Part shown: piece after piece, positions 1-11,000 of the stretch
Numbering within the stretch: the stretch's first letter is position 1
How the letters are laid out: each line of letters begins with the position of its first letter
Assembly (NCBI GenBank): GCA_937625935.1
Contig: OW569369.1
Location: 62,001-126,000 of the forward strand
Direction of reading: 5' to 3'
DNA from: Tetramitus jugosus
Lineage: Eukaryota > Heterolobosea > Eutetramitea > Acrasida > Vahlkampfiidae
Length of the DNA stretch: 64,000 nucleotides
The notes under the pieces: model-generated
The model's database searches: none
What the model saw: only the letters and a program-made list of their open reading frames with translations
Told to the model about the DNA's origin: nothing
Program-made: the position numbers and the translations under genes

Positions 1-295
1 CCTTTAGTTTCTCAAGTAAAGGCATGGAAGCCACGCTTGGAATTCCCTTCTCCTTCACTGCTAATTCTCCGCTTGTGAACACATTTTGTTCGAATTGACC
101 TGGCTTGTACACCAAGTGCAACAACAACCGAATGACAAAGTTTACAATCTGAGACAATAACAAAATGCATTCACGAATAAATGTTTTGATGTACTCGACG
201 CACATGAAGATGTACGCGTCGAGAACCTTGTAAATGATCACAGTCAAGTACGATGATTTCTTGTAATTGTGTGAGGATGAAGCGTTTTTACCCAT
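1..295 (-). CDS. N-terminal part of an unrecognised membrane-anchored protein, truncated by the window edge
   Basis: Reading the minus strand from the ATG at 295 gives an uninterrupted frame of about 98 codons to position 1, with no stop. The protein starts MGKNASSSHNYKKSSYL. It then has a long hydrophobic stretch (roughly residues 18-65, with VLDAYIFMCVEYIK and ILLLSQIVNFVIRLLLHLVY) followed by a polar segment (KPGQFEQNVFTSGELAVKEK). This looks like an N-terminal membrane anchor or hairpin followed by a soluble domain that lies outside the window. It is divergent to the dynactin p25 gene, with about 150 bp between start codons. I do not recognise the family. The general design (N-terminal anchor, then a soluble enzyme) resembles the acyl-CoA synthetase at 5755, but there is no diagnostic motif in what is visible. 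Confidence 0.55.
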   Translation of the reverse strand, partial: MGKNASSSHNYKKSSYLTVIIYKVLDAYIFMCVEYIKTFIRECILLLSQIVNFVIRLLLHLVYKPGQFEQNVFTSGELAVKEKGIPSVASMPLLEKLK

Positions 296-448
296 GTTGT
301 GTCTGCATTTGCTTTTTTGAGTGTTTGTCCAATCAAGAAGATTTGAACGAAAGCTTTGTGGATCAGAGATCGCAGAAACCAAAAGAGTTCTTATTTTTGG
401 ATTGCGAGTTTTTTGGCGCTTTCACTGTTTACTGCTGATCGAGTTAGG

Positions 449-1035
449 ATGGAGCCTCTACCTGTGATTTCGAACTATATGACGACCAGTGGAGGGAGTA
501 AGATCACTAACACTTCAGCCCTCTATGGTTTGCACAACATTACGGGAAACAAGTACATTGTGACAGAAGGAACGGTGATCAGAGCTGACTTGGCTCCAAT
601 AAAAATTGGTGTCTACTCAGTTGTCAGGCCAGGAGCTGTTGTTAGACCTCCGGTATCCCTCACAACCAGGTATGGAACTATTCTTTTTGTTCAAAGGGAG
701 ATCTCAACTAATGAACTTCATGTAGCACAACCTACCTGCCGGTTCTCATCGGAGACTATGTTCATATCGGTGAGGGAAGTGTTGTTCAAGCGAATGACAT
801 CGGCAATTATGTTCACATTGGAAATAATTGTGTAATTGGACCCAGATGCAAACTGAAGGATGCTTGTCGTATCGCTGATAACACGGTACTTCCACCAGAC
901 ACAACAGTTCCCTCCTACACTCTTTTTGGGGGCAATCCTGGACGATATCTCGAAGACTTACACGAACCCATTGATTATTCAATGAGAGAGAAACTCACTC
1001 AATACTACAACAATTTTACCAACCAATTCTTCTAA
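449..1035 (+). CDS. DCTN5: dynactin subunit 5 (p25)
   Basis: Small pointed-end subunit of dynactin, the dynein activator for microtubule transport; p25 helps bind endosomal cargo. There are two exons, 449-669 and 726-1035, with an intron at 670-725 (GTATGG...TGTAG). Splicing joins RPPVSLTT to STTYLPVLIGDYVHIGEG and restores the frame, giving 176 residues against about 182 in animals. The product shows the hexapeptide-repeat left-handed beta-helix expected of p25: VIRADLAPIKIG, SVVRPGAVVRPP, VVQANDIGNYVHIGNNCVIG, CRIADNTVLPPDTTVP. The ATG at 449 is chosen because MEPLPVISNYMTTSGGSKIT aligns with the family N-terminus, whereas the longer in-frame start at 356 adds unrelated sequence. The stop overlaps an ATG at 1035 (TAATG), but the muskelin start is further downstream. 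Confidence in identity is high and exon borders are supported by frame and homology. Confidence 0.92.
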
Positions 1036-1175
1036 TGATTGTAAAGACCCCACCAGTCGCGTTCAGATTACTCCTCTCATCCCGCCCTGCGTCAAAAAAG
1101 TTCATTTTCTTTCAAAAGGAAAACAACAACAAAAAAAAAAAGTTGCCCACAAGCGAAAATTGCAATTTCGACATC

Positions 1176-4100
1176 ATGCATGAGGCACTAAGCTACACGA
1201 TACACTCATCTTCTCACTCTATCCCTCCTCATCTCCCTCAAAATATCTTAGTCAATCAACCAAAAGTCTTAGATTCACGATGGTCCACTCACTCTTCACT
1301 CTCAACTAGCGGCGATGCATCCATGATGAAACTACGAAGTACCACCAACAGTCATGAAAACATGTTTTTCTCATCACAACAACAACAACAACAACAACAA
1401 CACTATAGCATTATTGATTCTCAACAACAACAACAACAACAATTCTGTGTCAACAATGATATCATACAAGGTCTTCAGCAGCACCATGAAACACCACCAT
1501 CCGCAGAGGAGAAATTTATTATTATCAAATTGGAACATGCGAGCATCGTACATTCCATTTCCTTTGGCAAATATCACAAAGGTATATTTGAACGACGACA
1601 CCATAGTTGTCATTTTATTGTGTTGTTGCAATCTTTATTTGTTGTTGAATGCTAAACGATGGGAGTATTGTTGTCATGTATTTTCGAATATATAATCTCA
1701 TGATGAGTAGCTCATCCATGCAATATGAAAGAGTTCAAGGTGTATGGTTGTGTCGATGAATCCATTACAGACAGTTCAGTCTTTTTTTGTCTGTTGCACT
1801 CGAGTATGTGTCCTGTGTTGATGGCCTTAATTGTGTGTTCCTCCTCTGCTTAACAATTTCATAATGCGTGAGCTCACACCATTGATTTTGCATTGTTGTT
1901 ATTATTGTGGTCGTGGCTTCAATTTAGAGTTGAGAGATGATACGAAAACCGAAACGTTTCCTCTGAAATATGTGTTGCGGACTCCAGAGTATGGCACATT
2001 GTTTCTGACTGTTCGATATTTGAAAATTGAAGCGATTAGTACATGGTCACTCCATCATTTCCCTTCCATATGGTATGTTGGAGTGAGTGGAGAGGGTCCA
2101 GGCCCTTATTCGGTCGTTCCAGACGTTGAAAACGTGATTAAGATGGTATGTGCTCAATGAAAAACTAGAATATCTTGTGTTTTGATACAACACAATCCCA
2201 TACATCTTGAGTGTGTGCTAATGGTGTTGCTGTTGTTGTGCTTAGTTTTTTGAAGCAGAGAAAATGAAATGCTTTTTGGATCACTTGAGGCGATCGAATG
2301 AAACTCGTTTGTTTGGCGAGGTTCTCTCTGCTTGCAAATCGAGGTTTTCTCTATTAAGTAAAAACTGGATGATGGAACACCCTATATTAAGTGATTTGTA
2401 TACGGAATTGGTGGTGAATGGTAATTTTGTAAAATGCGAACAATTGATTGACAAGGCGAGATCTAATGGATTGTTTGAATGGTATCATGCAACTCAGTTA
2501 AAGTATTCATGCAGTTGGACCTATGTACCGAAGGTGGGAGAGACTCCAGAGATGCGTGGCGGACATCAGTTATGTCTCGATTCCCAAAATGGAGATCATG
2601 TCTATTTGATTGGTGGATGGAATGGCACAAAAGATTTGAGTGATTTTTGGCAGTTTGATCTGAGGAGTCAATCGTGGAAATGTATCAGCTCAGATACTCA
2701 AAAGTACGTTTTTATTTGTTGTTCTTATGTGTTTTGATGATACTACATGTGATATTCACTGTGTACGTACACAATAACAGAGATGGAGGACCTGCAGCAC
2801 TCAGTTGCCACAAGATGGTGTACGATTCAAAACGGAATAGAATTTATGTATTTGGAAGATACACTGATTCGACAGCTTGTCCCGCACCTTTTTATTGTTA
2901 TGATTTCCCAACTGGCATATGGGTTAAACTCTCCGACGATACGAGCCTAGATGGTGGACCGCCTGTATTGTATGACCATCAGATGGTGATTGACAGTGAT
3001 TGCTCAAATATTTATATTTTAGGTGGCAAAACTTTTTCAAGTGGTAAGGCATCTCCAGGATTGTACGTGTATGATATTGAAAATCAGAAATGGACAAAGA
3101 AACAAATTGTTAGTGACAATGTGGATAATAATGCTATTAAGAGCATAGCATGTTCCTTGGAGGATAGATATGCTCACTCAATGTGCACCCTGAACGACAA
3201 ATCAATCTACATATTTGGAGGAGTACACCAAAAAGATCATGTGAGGTATGCGGGACACAATTCTTGTTTGTTAAATCCATTTTACTCACTATTATCTCCT
3301 AAATAGAGAACTACATCATTTTCGCTACTGTCAAAACACTATAGATCAAGTATCAATGTTTGATTTACAGAGAGAAGTGGAAGAGTCCTCTCCTTATGAC
3401 ATTCCTAACAATATTACTAATTCAGCCGTTTTTCATCAATCGATGTCAGCTAACTCCAGCAGAAAAGAGTTGTTTATACTTGGAAATGGATGGATGACAA
3501 CACCGCTGGTTGAGAGCCAAGGTGTATCATTCAATTCAAACTACAATAGCAGAAATGGTATGTCAATATTCAAAACTTGCTCTGTGTGAAACAAGTATTA
3601 AACACGAACACTATTGATTACTGACTGTTCTGAATAGATTTATGGGTTTATGACATCACGAATGATCAATGGAATCATATAAGCACTTTGCTGCAAAGAA
3701 CGTCAGATGTTACTACGATTGATCAAACTCCGCTCCCTCGGTTCGGTACACATTTTGTTTACAGCGAAAAGCACGATGTTCATATACTGTTTGGAGGCAA
3801 TGCTGGAGATTTACTGCCTCCAAATGAACGATTAGACGATTTGTGGCTGTTTAGATGCTCGAAACCCACTATTGACGAATCTGTTGTTCGTTTGTCAAAA
3901 CTGCTTTTGAGACAACGATTATTTCTCGAACAATACACGCTTATGTCAAACCTTGAAAGTATAGGGTACATTCGATCAAACATTACACCACTAATCAACA
4001 ATGATCGACCAGAGGAACAAGCTCTGCTACAGAATCTAATATCGTTAATTATGTATGACAAGGAGTCCAGAGACTTCTCATCACAACAAGGTAACCGATT

Positions 4101-4194
4101 GCTATGTTTCGATGAGTTGTGTAAGTTTTGGAATCCAAATTATTTTGCACAGAAGAATAGTGCTCGTATGAATAGACCACTTTCTTTTGAATAA
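1176..4194 (+). CDS. MKLN1: muskelin, subunit of the CTLH/GID E3 ubiquitin ligase
   Basis: Seven exons: 1176-1581, 1711-1803, 1928-2145, 2246-2703, 2781-3245, 3307-3557 and 3638-4194. All introns are GT...AG and the spliced frame is 815 codons plus stop (human about 735). Splices recreate family motifs: SFGKYHKAHPCNMKEFKVYG at intron 1, SSDTQKDGGPAALSCHK at intron 4 and NSRNDLWVYDITNDQWN at intron 6. Order of domains: N-terminal discoidin-like domain (PQNILVNQP, IIIKLEHASIV, FPSIWYVGVSG), a LisH/CTLH helical region (about residues 240-320), then kelch repeats (RGGHQLCLDSQNGDHVYLIGG, DHQMVIDSD, RYAHSMC, LFGGNAGDLLPPNERLDDLW) and the muskelin C-terminus. In animals muskelin is a substrate-linked regulator of the CTLH ligase. 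Unusual: two glutamine runs, encoded by CAA repeats at about 1376-1402 and 1423-1442, are inserted into the discoidin-like domain. The start at 1176 is chosen over 1035 because upstream residues are low-complexity and unlike the family. Confidence 0.92.
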
Positions 4195-4283
4195 AGAACA
4201 CAACAGCACAGTGATCAACATCACGATAGGTAGAGCATGTGCATTAATGTACAACGATTTATTAGATCAGAGGTGCAGAAGGT

Positions 4284-4544
4284 TTATCTGACACAGTCAC
4301 AGCTAGAGCAATTGCAGGAGATTGTGTGTTGGTTACAGTTATTGCATTGGTGGCAATCCTTACAACTGCAGTCCTGGCAGTTGCAAGACTCACAATCACA
4401 GTTACAGTTGCCACACTTGTGAGTTGTCATTTGTCTGGAACTACTGTGAACTTTACAGTTTGGACATGTGCAATCAGCTCCACATTGGCAATTAGAACCA
4501 CATTGGCATGATCCGCCTTTTCCACAGCTTGGGCATTGAGTCAT
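4284..4544 (-). CDS. metallothionein-like cysteine-rich protein
   Basis: The predicted 86-residue protein has 24 cysteines in CxC and CxxC spacing, in two cysteine blocks separated by a cysteine-free linker (KVHSSSRQMTTHK). The N-terminal block has 9 cysteines (QCPSCGKGGSCQCGSNCQC, then DCTCPNC). The C-terminal block has 15 (GNCNCDCESCNCQDCSC and onward to SSCDCVR). Aromatic residues are absent. This two-cluster design is the hallmark of metallothioneins, which bind Cu(I), Zn(II) or Cd(II) through thiolates and act in metal buffering in the cytosol. The ATG at 4544 is chosen because the longer frame to 4610 adds a cysteine-free N-terminus. The gene is convergent with muskelin (89 bp between stops) and divergent to the H2A gene. 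Which metal it prefers cannot be read from sequence. Confidence 0.8.
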   Translation of the reverse strand: MTQCPSCGKGGSCQCGSNCQCGADCTCPNCKVHSSSRQMTTHKCGNCNCDCESCNCQDCSCKDCHQCNNCNQHTISCNCSSCDCVR

Positions 4545-4906
4545 TGTTGCTTGTTTTTCAGTTTGTTGGTTTCCTCTGTTTTTTCTAAGATCAAACTGCA
4601 GTTGGATCAATTTTGTAGCCAGTCAACTTCTGTGGGAATTCCAAAATAATAAAGGAGAAACACAAGAATAGCAACTGAACAGAACCTGTGATGGCCGCAA
4701 CACATCTTGAGCATTTTTTTTCCGAACGATGGTGAAGTGCGACAGCTGCCACGTTCAACATTGTAAAGTGGAGCAGTTAACTGGCGTTATCGTTGGTTCT
4801 ATAGATCGTTTCGTACTTCACCTGACTGTTCTGAGCTTTAAAAGACAAGCTCTCACCTCTGAAATCATACCTCAACAAAAAACAAATTTAACTAAACTAA
4901 CACACT
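4545..4906. promoter_or_regulatory. divergent promoter region between metallothionein-like and histone H2A genes
   Basis: About 360 bp without a supported coding region separates the two divergent start codons. It contains pyrimidine-rich and A-rich stretches. I cannot identify a metal-response or histone-type element with confidence. Two genes with very different expected regulation (metal stress versus chromatin) share this interval. Confidence 0.4.
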
Positions 4907-5564
4907 ATGCCTCTGAAGAAGGCTACTCATCAATTCCACAACAAGAACAAGATTGTCTTTAGTCGTAAGAAGAAGGACCAACATCAAGAACCAACCAGCA
5001 ACGTAGGTGTTAATAGCTCTAGATCATTGGCGGCCACCAAGCGAAGTTCTGACAGGCAAAAGCCAGTTTCAAGATCAAAGAGAGCTGGTTTGAGCTTTCC
5101 TATTGGTAGAATAGATCGTTTTCTGAGAAAAGGCAGGTATGCTCCTCGTATCTCTTGTGGAGCCAGTGTCTTCATGACATCAGTTCTGGAGTATTTATCT
5201 GCTGAGGTATTAGTATGTAAGCTTTCCTTTTTCAACAAATATCAATTGAATATTAACCTCCTAACACTATATTACTAGGAGCTTGCTGGAAATGCATGTA
5301 TTGATAATAACAAAAGGAGACTAACTCCTCGTCATATTTTGCTGGCCATCAAGAACGATGATGAATTAGCTGTTTTGTTAAAGAAAACCACCATATCTGC
5401 AGGAGGAGTTCTTCCTAGGTAAGTAATTTGGTATTTTGCAAATCAATGTCTTCTTAAGCCCTTCTAATTACCTCATTGTGAGCAGCATTCACAGTGCATT
5501 GCTACCAAAGAAGAGTGGTCAACCACAAACAGTGAATACTCCTGTCAATCACTCTTCTGAATAA
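4907..5564 (+). CDS. divergent histone H2A variant with extended N-terminal tail
   Basis: Three exons: 4907-5212, 5279-5418 and 5486-5564 (introns 66 and 67 bp, GTATGT...CTAG and GTAAGT...GCAG), giving 174 residues. The histone fold is clear: [59 protein letters not shown] and [17 protein letters not shown]. Acidic-patch residues are retained ([13 protein letters not shown] and NDDEL). Compared with canonical H2A the tail before the fold is about 39 residues longer, basic and Ser/Lys-rich. Some positions lean towards H2A.Z (LTPRH, TISAGGV, ending KKSGQPQTV), whereas loop L1 (KGRYAPRI) is more like ordinary H2A. There is no C-terminal SQ(E/D)-hydrophobic motif, so it is not a standard H2A.X. 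It carries introns, unlike typical replication-dependent histone genes. It could be a replacement or stage-specific variant. Confidence 0.9.
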
Positions 5565-5754
5565 GAAGTCATTTGTAGATGTGTTTTGTGAAGTCTGTAG
5601 CTTTTTCCGGGAGCGATAGCCAATGGTATTTTTATCATTCTGGCAGTGTGTCCCAAAACGTCGAAAAGAGTCAAATAAAACACTTGTGTTTCAACAATTC
5701 ACTATTCCAAAACTACTTCAATTGTTCCAGATTGATCTACCAGAGTAAAGACAA

Positions 5755-8046
5755 ATGACCTCCTTCGTAGACCATTTAATGTATGGATTCTTATTTATCC
5801 CCCTGTTGCTGATTCACCTGATCGACATTTTGTCTTTCTATGTTCTGCACTGGATCAAGGGATCTTCAATTATGAGTTTTGACTCCATGTATCCCTCCAG
5901 AAGAAAGGAGAAAAAGGCGATACCAGTGTCGGAGCAAGACCTGTCATCGAAATCTACAACAGAAACGGCTCCCTACAGAAATTTGAGGCACTTGGAAAAA
6001 TTGTTGGAAACACCTGTCGCAGATGTTACAACATTGGACGGATTATTAGATTGGGCAGGACAAAAATATCGAGACCAACCTGCCATTGGCCGAAGAATAC
6101 TCGAGAAAGTGGAAGAGAAGGTGATCACCAAACACAAAGCTCCTGCATCAAATCAAGATGACAAGTCGAGTACACCTCCGACATCTCCGGCAACATCTGT
6201 TGCTGCAAAGCCAAAAACATGGAAAATTTCTCACTTCAAACCAGATATCCAATGGTTGACATACGCTGAATTCGCCCAGAGAGTTAGAGCTGTCGCACAA
6301 GGTTTACAAAAGTTGATTCCTGAAAAAGAATCTTCAAGTAGATTGATGATATTTGAAAACACATGTATGGAATGGATGATTACAGCACATGCTTGCTTCA
6401 GATCGAATATTGTCCTTTCGACAGTTTATGCCAACTTGGGCTCCAAAGCACTTATTGCAGCAATCAATGAAACTGAAACTTCCATCCTTTTCACAAATGT
6501 CAATGAAGTGAAACAGATTGGAGATCGTTTGGCACAAGAATGTCCAAAACTCAAACACATTATTTGCAATTTAGACGGAATTCCTGAAGTTCAAAGAAAA
6601 GACTATCCCATTCCCTCTATACAATCATCTTCCATTAAGATATTGAGTTTGAAAGAGGTGGAACAATTGGGAGAGCAAAAACAGAAGCAAACAGAAGAGA
6701 AGCCCCAAAAGGACGGCAATGACCTTGCCTGTATCATGTACACGTCTGGAACAACCGGAAAGCCAAAGGGAGTTCAATTGACTCACAAACAAGTCTTGAG
6801 TTGCATTGCAGGTATTAACGATATACTCGAGGATGACAGGAGTGTCGGAAAGAGCTTGAAACTAGATTTCCTCGGCTACCTGCCATTGGCTCACATCTTG
6901 GAGTTTGTTGCTGAGCATGTCATGCTAGTGCGAGGTGGTACTATTGGATATGGAAGTCCAAGGACGATTACGAGTAGTGGAGCGAGACCTTGTGGTGATC
7001 TTGATGCATTCCAACCCACAGCTCTGATTGGTGTGCCCAAAATGTTTGAAACCATTCGAAAGAAGGCCATTGAAAAACTCAAATCAACAGGCCCATTGGG
7101 CAAAGGACTATTCGACACCGCCTTCTCATTCAAGCTGGCGTCAGTGAAAGCAGGAAGGGCCACACCAATATGGGACGCTCTCTTCTTCAACAAGTTCAAG
7201 AAATTAATTGGTGGAAAGGTTCAAATTATGCTAAGTGGTGGAGCACCGTTGGGAGCAGAGAGCCACGAGTTTATGAGGGTGTGTTTCGGAGCGACATTTA
7301 TTCAGGGATATGGGTTGACTGAGAGCGCTGGTGCAGTATCAATTCAAGGTGTGTTCGATCCTTTCGAAACACACTCCGTCGGAGTACCTATTGCTTCTTG
7401 TGAAGTAAAGCTCATCTCTCAACCAGAGATGGGCTATCTCGTTTCTGATAAACCTTGCCCTCGTGGTGAACTCGCCGTTCGAGGTAACAATATAACACAA
7501 GGTTACTATCAACAGGAAGATGAGACGAAGAAGGCGTTCCATGATGGGTGGTTCTTAACTGGAGACATTGCAGAGTTCAACTGGGATGGTGTCATAAAAA
7601 TTGTAGATAGAAAGAAGAATCTGGTCAAGTTGTCTGGAGGTGAATATATCGCGGTTGAACATCTGGAGTCCTTGTATGGCACGAGCGACCTTGTGTCCAA
7701 TATAATGATCTATGCTGACCAAAGTCAAGATGCTCCTGTTGCGTTGGTCGTTCCAAACTTTAAGCCCATTCAGGAATGGGCTAAGAAGAACAACTTGCCA
7801 GCAGAAGACAAAGAAAAGCTAGCAAAGAGTAAGCGAGTCAACGACTATGTGAAAAAGAGTTTGTTAGAAGCAGTGGGAGGCGAACTTAAGTCCTTTGAAA
7901 AGATTCGAGATGTTCGTTTGGTGCCTGGTGACTGGACTGTTGAAAATGATTGCCTGACGGCAGCTCAGAAACTCAAGAGAAACACCATTGAAAAGAGACA
8001 CAAGGATCTGTTGGAGGAAATGAAGCAACAAATCAGCGAATCATAA
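5755..8046 (+). CDS. ACSL: long-chain acyl-CoA synthetase
   Basis: A 763-residue, intronless member of the AMP-forming adenylating enzyme family. It activates long-chain fatty acids to acyl-CoA using ATP. A hydrophobic N-terminal segment (about residues 7-35) should anchor it in the ER, lipid-droplet or peroxisomal membrane. Motifs: P-loop-like YTSGTTGKPKG (about 329-339), the adenylate motif GYGLTES (about 518), TGD in WFLTGDIAEF (about 600) and the hinge DRKKNLVKLSGGEYIA that carries the fatty-acyl-CoA synthetase signature. The region between the anchor and the catalytic core has a short Ser/Pro/Thr-rich insertion (DDKSSTPPTSPATS). The C-terminus (QISES) is not a PTS1 signal. It ends 30 bp from the stop of the convergent PI3-kinase. 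It supplies substrate for the acyl-CoA oxidase at 18451, if both act in the same compartment. Confidence 0.95.
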   Translation: MTSFVDHLMYGFLFIPLLLIHLIDILSFYVLHWIKGSSIMSFDSMYPSRRKEKKAIPVSEQDLSSKSTTETAPYRNLRHLEKLLETPVADVTTLDGLLDWAGQKYRDQPAIGRRILEKVEEKVITKHKAPASNQDDKSSTPPTSPATSVAAKPKTWKISHFKPDIQWLTYAEFAQRVRAVAQGLQKLIPEKESSSRLMIFENTCMEWMITAHACFRSNIVLSTVYANLGSKALIAAINETETSILFTNVNEVKQIGDRLAQECPKLKHIICNLDGIPEVQRKDYPIPSIQSSSIKILSLKEVEQLGEQKQKQTEEKPQKDGNDLACIMYTSGTTGKPKGVQLTHKQVLSCIAGINDILEDDRSVGKSLKLDFLGYLPLAHILEFVAEHVMLVRGGTIGYGSPRTITSSGARPCGDLDAFQPTALIGVPKMFETIRKKAIEKLKSTGPLGKGLFDTAFSFKLASVKAGRATPIWDALFFNKFKKLIGGKVQIMLSGGAPLGAESHEFMRVCFGATFIQGYGLTESAGAVSIQGVFDPFETHSVGVPIASCEVKLISQPEMGYLVSDKPCPRGELAVRGNNITQGYYQQEDETKKAFHDGWFLTGDIAEFNWDGVIKIVDRKKNLVKLSGGEYIAVEHLESLYGTSDLVSNIMIYADQSQDAPVALVVPNFKPIQEWAKKNNLPAEDKEKLAKSKRVNDYVKKSLLEAVGGELKSFEKIRDVRLVPGDWTVENDCLTAAQKLKRNTIEKRHKDLLEEMKQQISES

Positions 8047-8076
8047 AATCAAGCATAGCTTATGCAAAAAGACAAT

Positions 8077-11000
8077 TTACTTTTTAATGTTTTGAGAAAT
8101 GATATGTGTGTACTCCATAATCTTGGTACGAGCATTACCATGACTGGCGTGAATCAAGTTTGTAAAGTGATCTGCGGCCTCCTCTTCAGTTTTGCCAGCA
8201 ATAATACACTTTTGCACCCAGCTGACATCCTCAACACATTGTAACTCTGGAATTCCTGTGCCTATCATCAATCTAAGAAGATTCATAATCAAGTCACTGT
8301 TCTTTCTGATAATATTATACGATTCACAACTCAACTTCTTGAACAAAGCAAACTGCTCACTTTCAAATCCATTGAGAACGTGTGAATACATGTTTGTGAA
8401 CACAAAGGCAGCATTCTCTCTCTTGATGCCCAACTTCTTCTTGTAGTTACCTAAGAAGTGACCAAAATCGATATGGAAAAGATCACCACACTCTTGCAAC
8501 ATAATGTTGTCATTGTGACGATCACCAATACCAAGTACATAGGTGGCAACACAATAAGCAGAAACTGATCTGGCAAAGTTCTCAACAATGAGCTTCCATT
8601 CAGAGTCTGTTGGATTATTCTTTTGTCGTAACCATGCTTCCAAAGGTTCCTTCTTGAACACAGCAGAAGATCCACCGTATTCTGTCGTAATATTTGCAAT
8701 GGTTTCTGATTTTTGAACAACTTCGATAAATCCGTTCATGTCACCACAAGACACACAACCATAAATCTTCATGTGCAAGTTGAGGCCATTGATTCTCCAC
8801 AGACTGTCCATGATAGACAAAAGTTGCAATGTAAGTGAATCCTGTCTAATGTCATCACCAGCCTTGAAAATCACAGGCAAGCAACCTCCCTCTGGATCGT
8901 CAGTGTTTTCGAAAACGAGCCACAGAGGTAGCTTCTTGCTACCCATGACCTTGCACTTGCTCACAATTAGATTGGTGACTTCCATTCTAGGATTCAATGG
9001 CAGGACACACTTTTTGAATTGATAGTCCTTGAGTAAATCTTGGAAATAGAACTTACGTTCCTGAACAGACTTTGTGTTATACCTCTTAACCTTCAGTGCA
9101 AATTCCAACAACTGATTCACCAATGAGATTTGGTTCGTGAGTTGGATTCTGTGACTGTTGGCAGCCTTCAAATACTCCTCAATTACTAAAATGAATCGCT
9201 CCTTGCACTGAGAGTTGTGCAATTCGGCCTTCAGACTCCAGAAGAGTGAATGACCGATTTGATGTGTGCTCCTGAGTGCTCTCTCGATCAAGAGACGAGC
9301 CAATGGTGAGTCATGGTACAACTCATTCTTCAGACACTGGACCAATTGCAACAAGAACAAATTGAATTGATCATCTGGCAACTCTGATATAATATTGACA
9401 GCATACTGTCTAATCTCAGTGTCTGCATATCGAAGGTCAAGCAATTCGAGTGCATTAATAGGTTCGGCCCTCTTCCATCCGTGGAGGAACTGACGAGCAA
9501 GCTGAACAGCCTTTGGATATCTCCATGGAACGGACAACAGGAACTTGCTCAGTGCCTTTGGATTGTCTTGCAATTTCTTGGCAAAGTGATACATGCGCCA
9601 CTTTTCTCTCTCATTCATCTCATAGAGACAACCAGAGTTAATAATGGTGTTCAACTCTGTAACGATATCATTCATCATATTCGGATATTTTTTTGTCATT
9701 TTCATCTGATACTCAGAGTATGATGTGATCAAGTGCTTTGGAAGTGTTCCACTCTCCGTGTACACGACTGGTGTGAGATTGGTTGTGAATTCAATAGTGA
9801 TTGTACAGGCTGGATCGAACTGATTAATGAGACTGACCTTTGTTGGTTCTGTGCCCGGAAGGACTGGCCACATCCTCAGCTTCTTCTTACCACTAACCAA
9901 GACACAATTGTCTTCAATCAATGGGAAACGAACAATAAAAATAGGGACATCCGAGTCCAAACGCCTGTTCTGAGTCTCGGCAGATGCCTTGGATGAAACT
10001 CTGTGCAAAACAGTGATTTGAGCAATGCTCTCTCTTGGAAGATCGTGCCATGGCAGATCCTCAAACACCAAATTTTGATTCCATGTGCACAAGTGTTCCG
10101 ATGGATTGAGTTTGATTGCATTGGTGTATTTTGGTCCATTGTCAGTCAATCGTGAATCAGCGTACAACACATCAAACTCCACTAAGATATCTTCATTGAG
10201 CAATTGATCCTCGACTGATTTGGCCAATTGAGGCACGTGTGACAGATTTGATGCCGACACATCACCCAAGGAGACTATTTTACAGAGAACTGGACCTGTT
10301 TGATCCCAGAGTGGAGTCACAGATGGTTTCGTCTGAGCCTTGATATCATCATAATTGTAGGACACGCGTCTCTCTCTCTCATAGGCACAATCCATGTCTA
10401 TCGAGCTCAGAATCGTATCAATCAAAACACTGCTGTTTCCAATGGCATCTACCGCACTAATGAGTGCAATATCGACTTTTTTGAGGCCCTTTTGGATGGC
10501 GTCCTGTATGAATTCGTACTCTCCGAGCTTGAACTCTTGTCCGAACATGTACTGTGCGGAACCAATAATCTTTATGGTCCAATTCTTTGGGTTTGTATCA
10601 TCCAAGTCATCAAATGCCTTGTTGGATGTAATCTTTGTGAAGAATTGAGTAATGAGGGCATCAGGAGTCACATCTCTCGCACCAATCAACGATTTGCTAA
10701 TATGCTCTACACACACGGACAACAAAAAAATTCAATGTTAGCTCAAGCTCTCTCTCACACACACTCCAATTGACATCAAAAAAAAAGGGCGCCAAAGAAT
10801 CCTCTTTACGATGAAAAAATCATCTGTGGTGGGTGACTTGACAACCACACACATCACAACACACATAAGACAAACAAGCAGAGACAAAAAAAAAGCTCAC
10901 ACATACTGCCATTCCATAAAAACTGTATAGACACCAGCAAAGGTACCTTTGATGGTGGTAGTGTATCCTTTCTCGTAAAAACTGGCAAAACCTTTCTTAT

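Noticed and set aside
1035-1175. Extending muskelin to the ATG overlapping the dynactin stop
   Set aside because: The extra residues (Lys/Asn-rich) have no family similarity, while the 1176 ATG gives a sensible N-terminus.
1374-1631. Minus-strand frame of 85 codons opposite muskelin exon 1
   Set aside because: It is the antisense of CAA repeats, giving leucine runs; it is a shadow of the muskelin exon.
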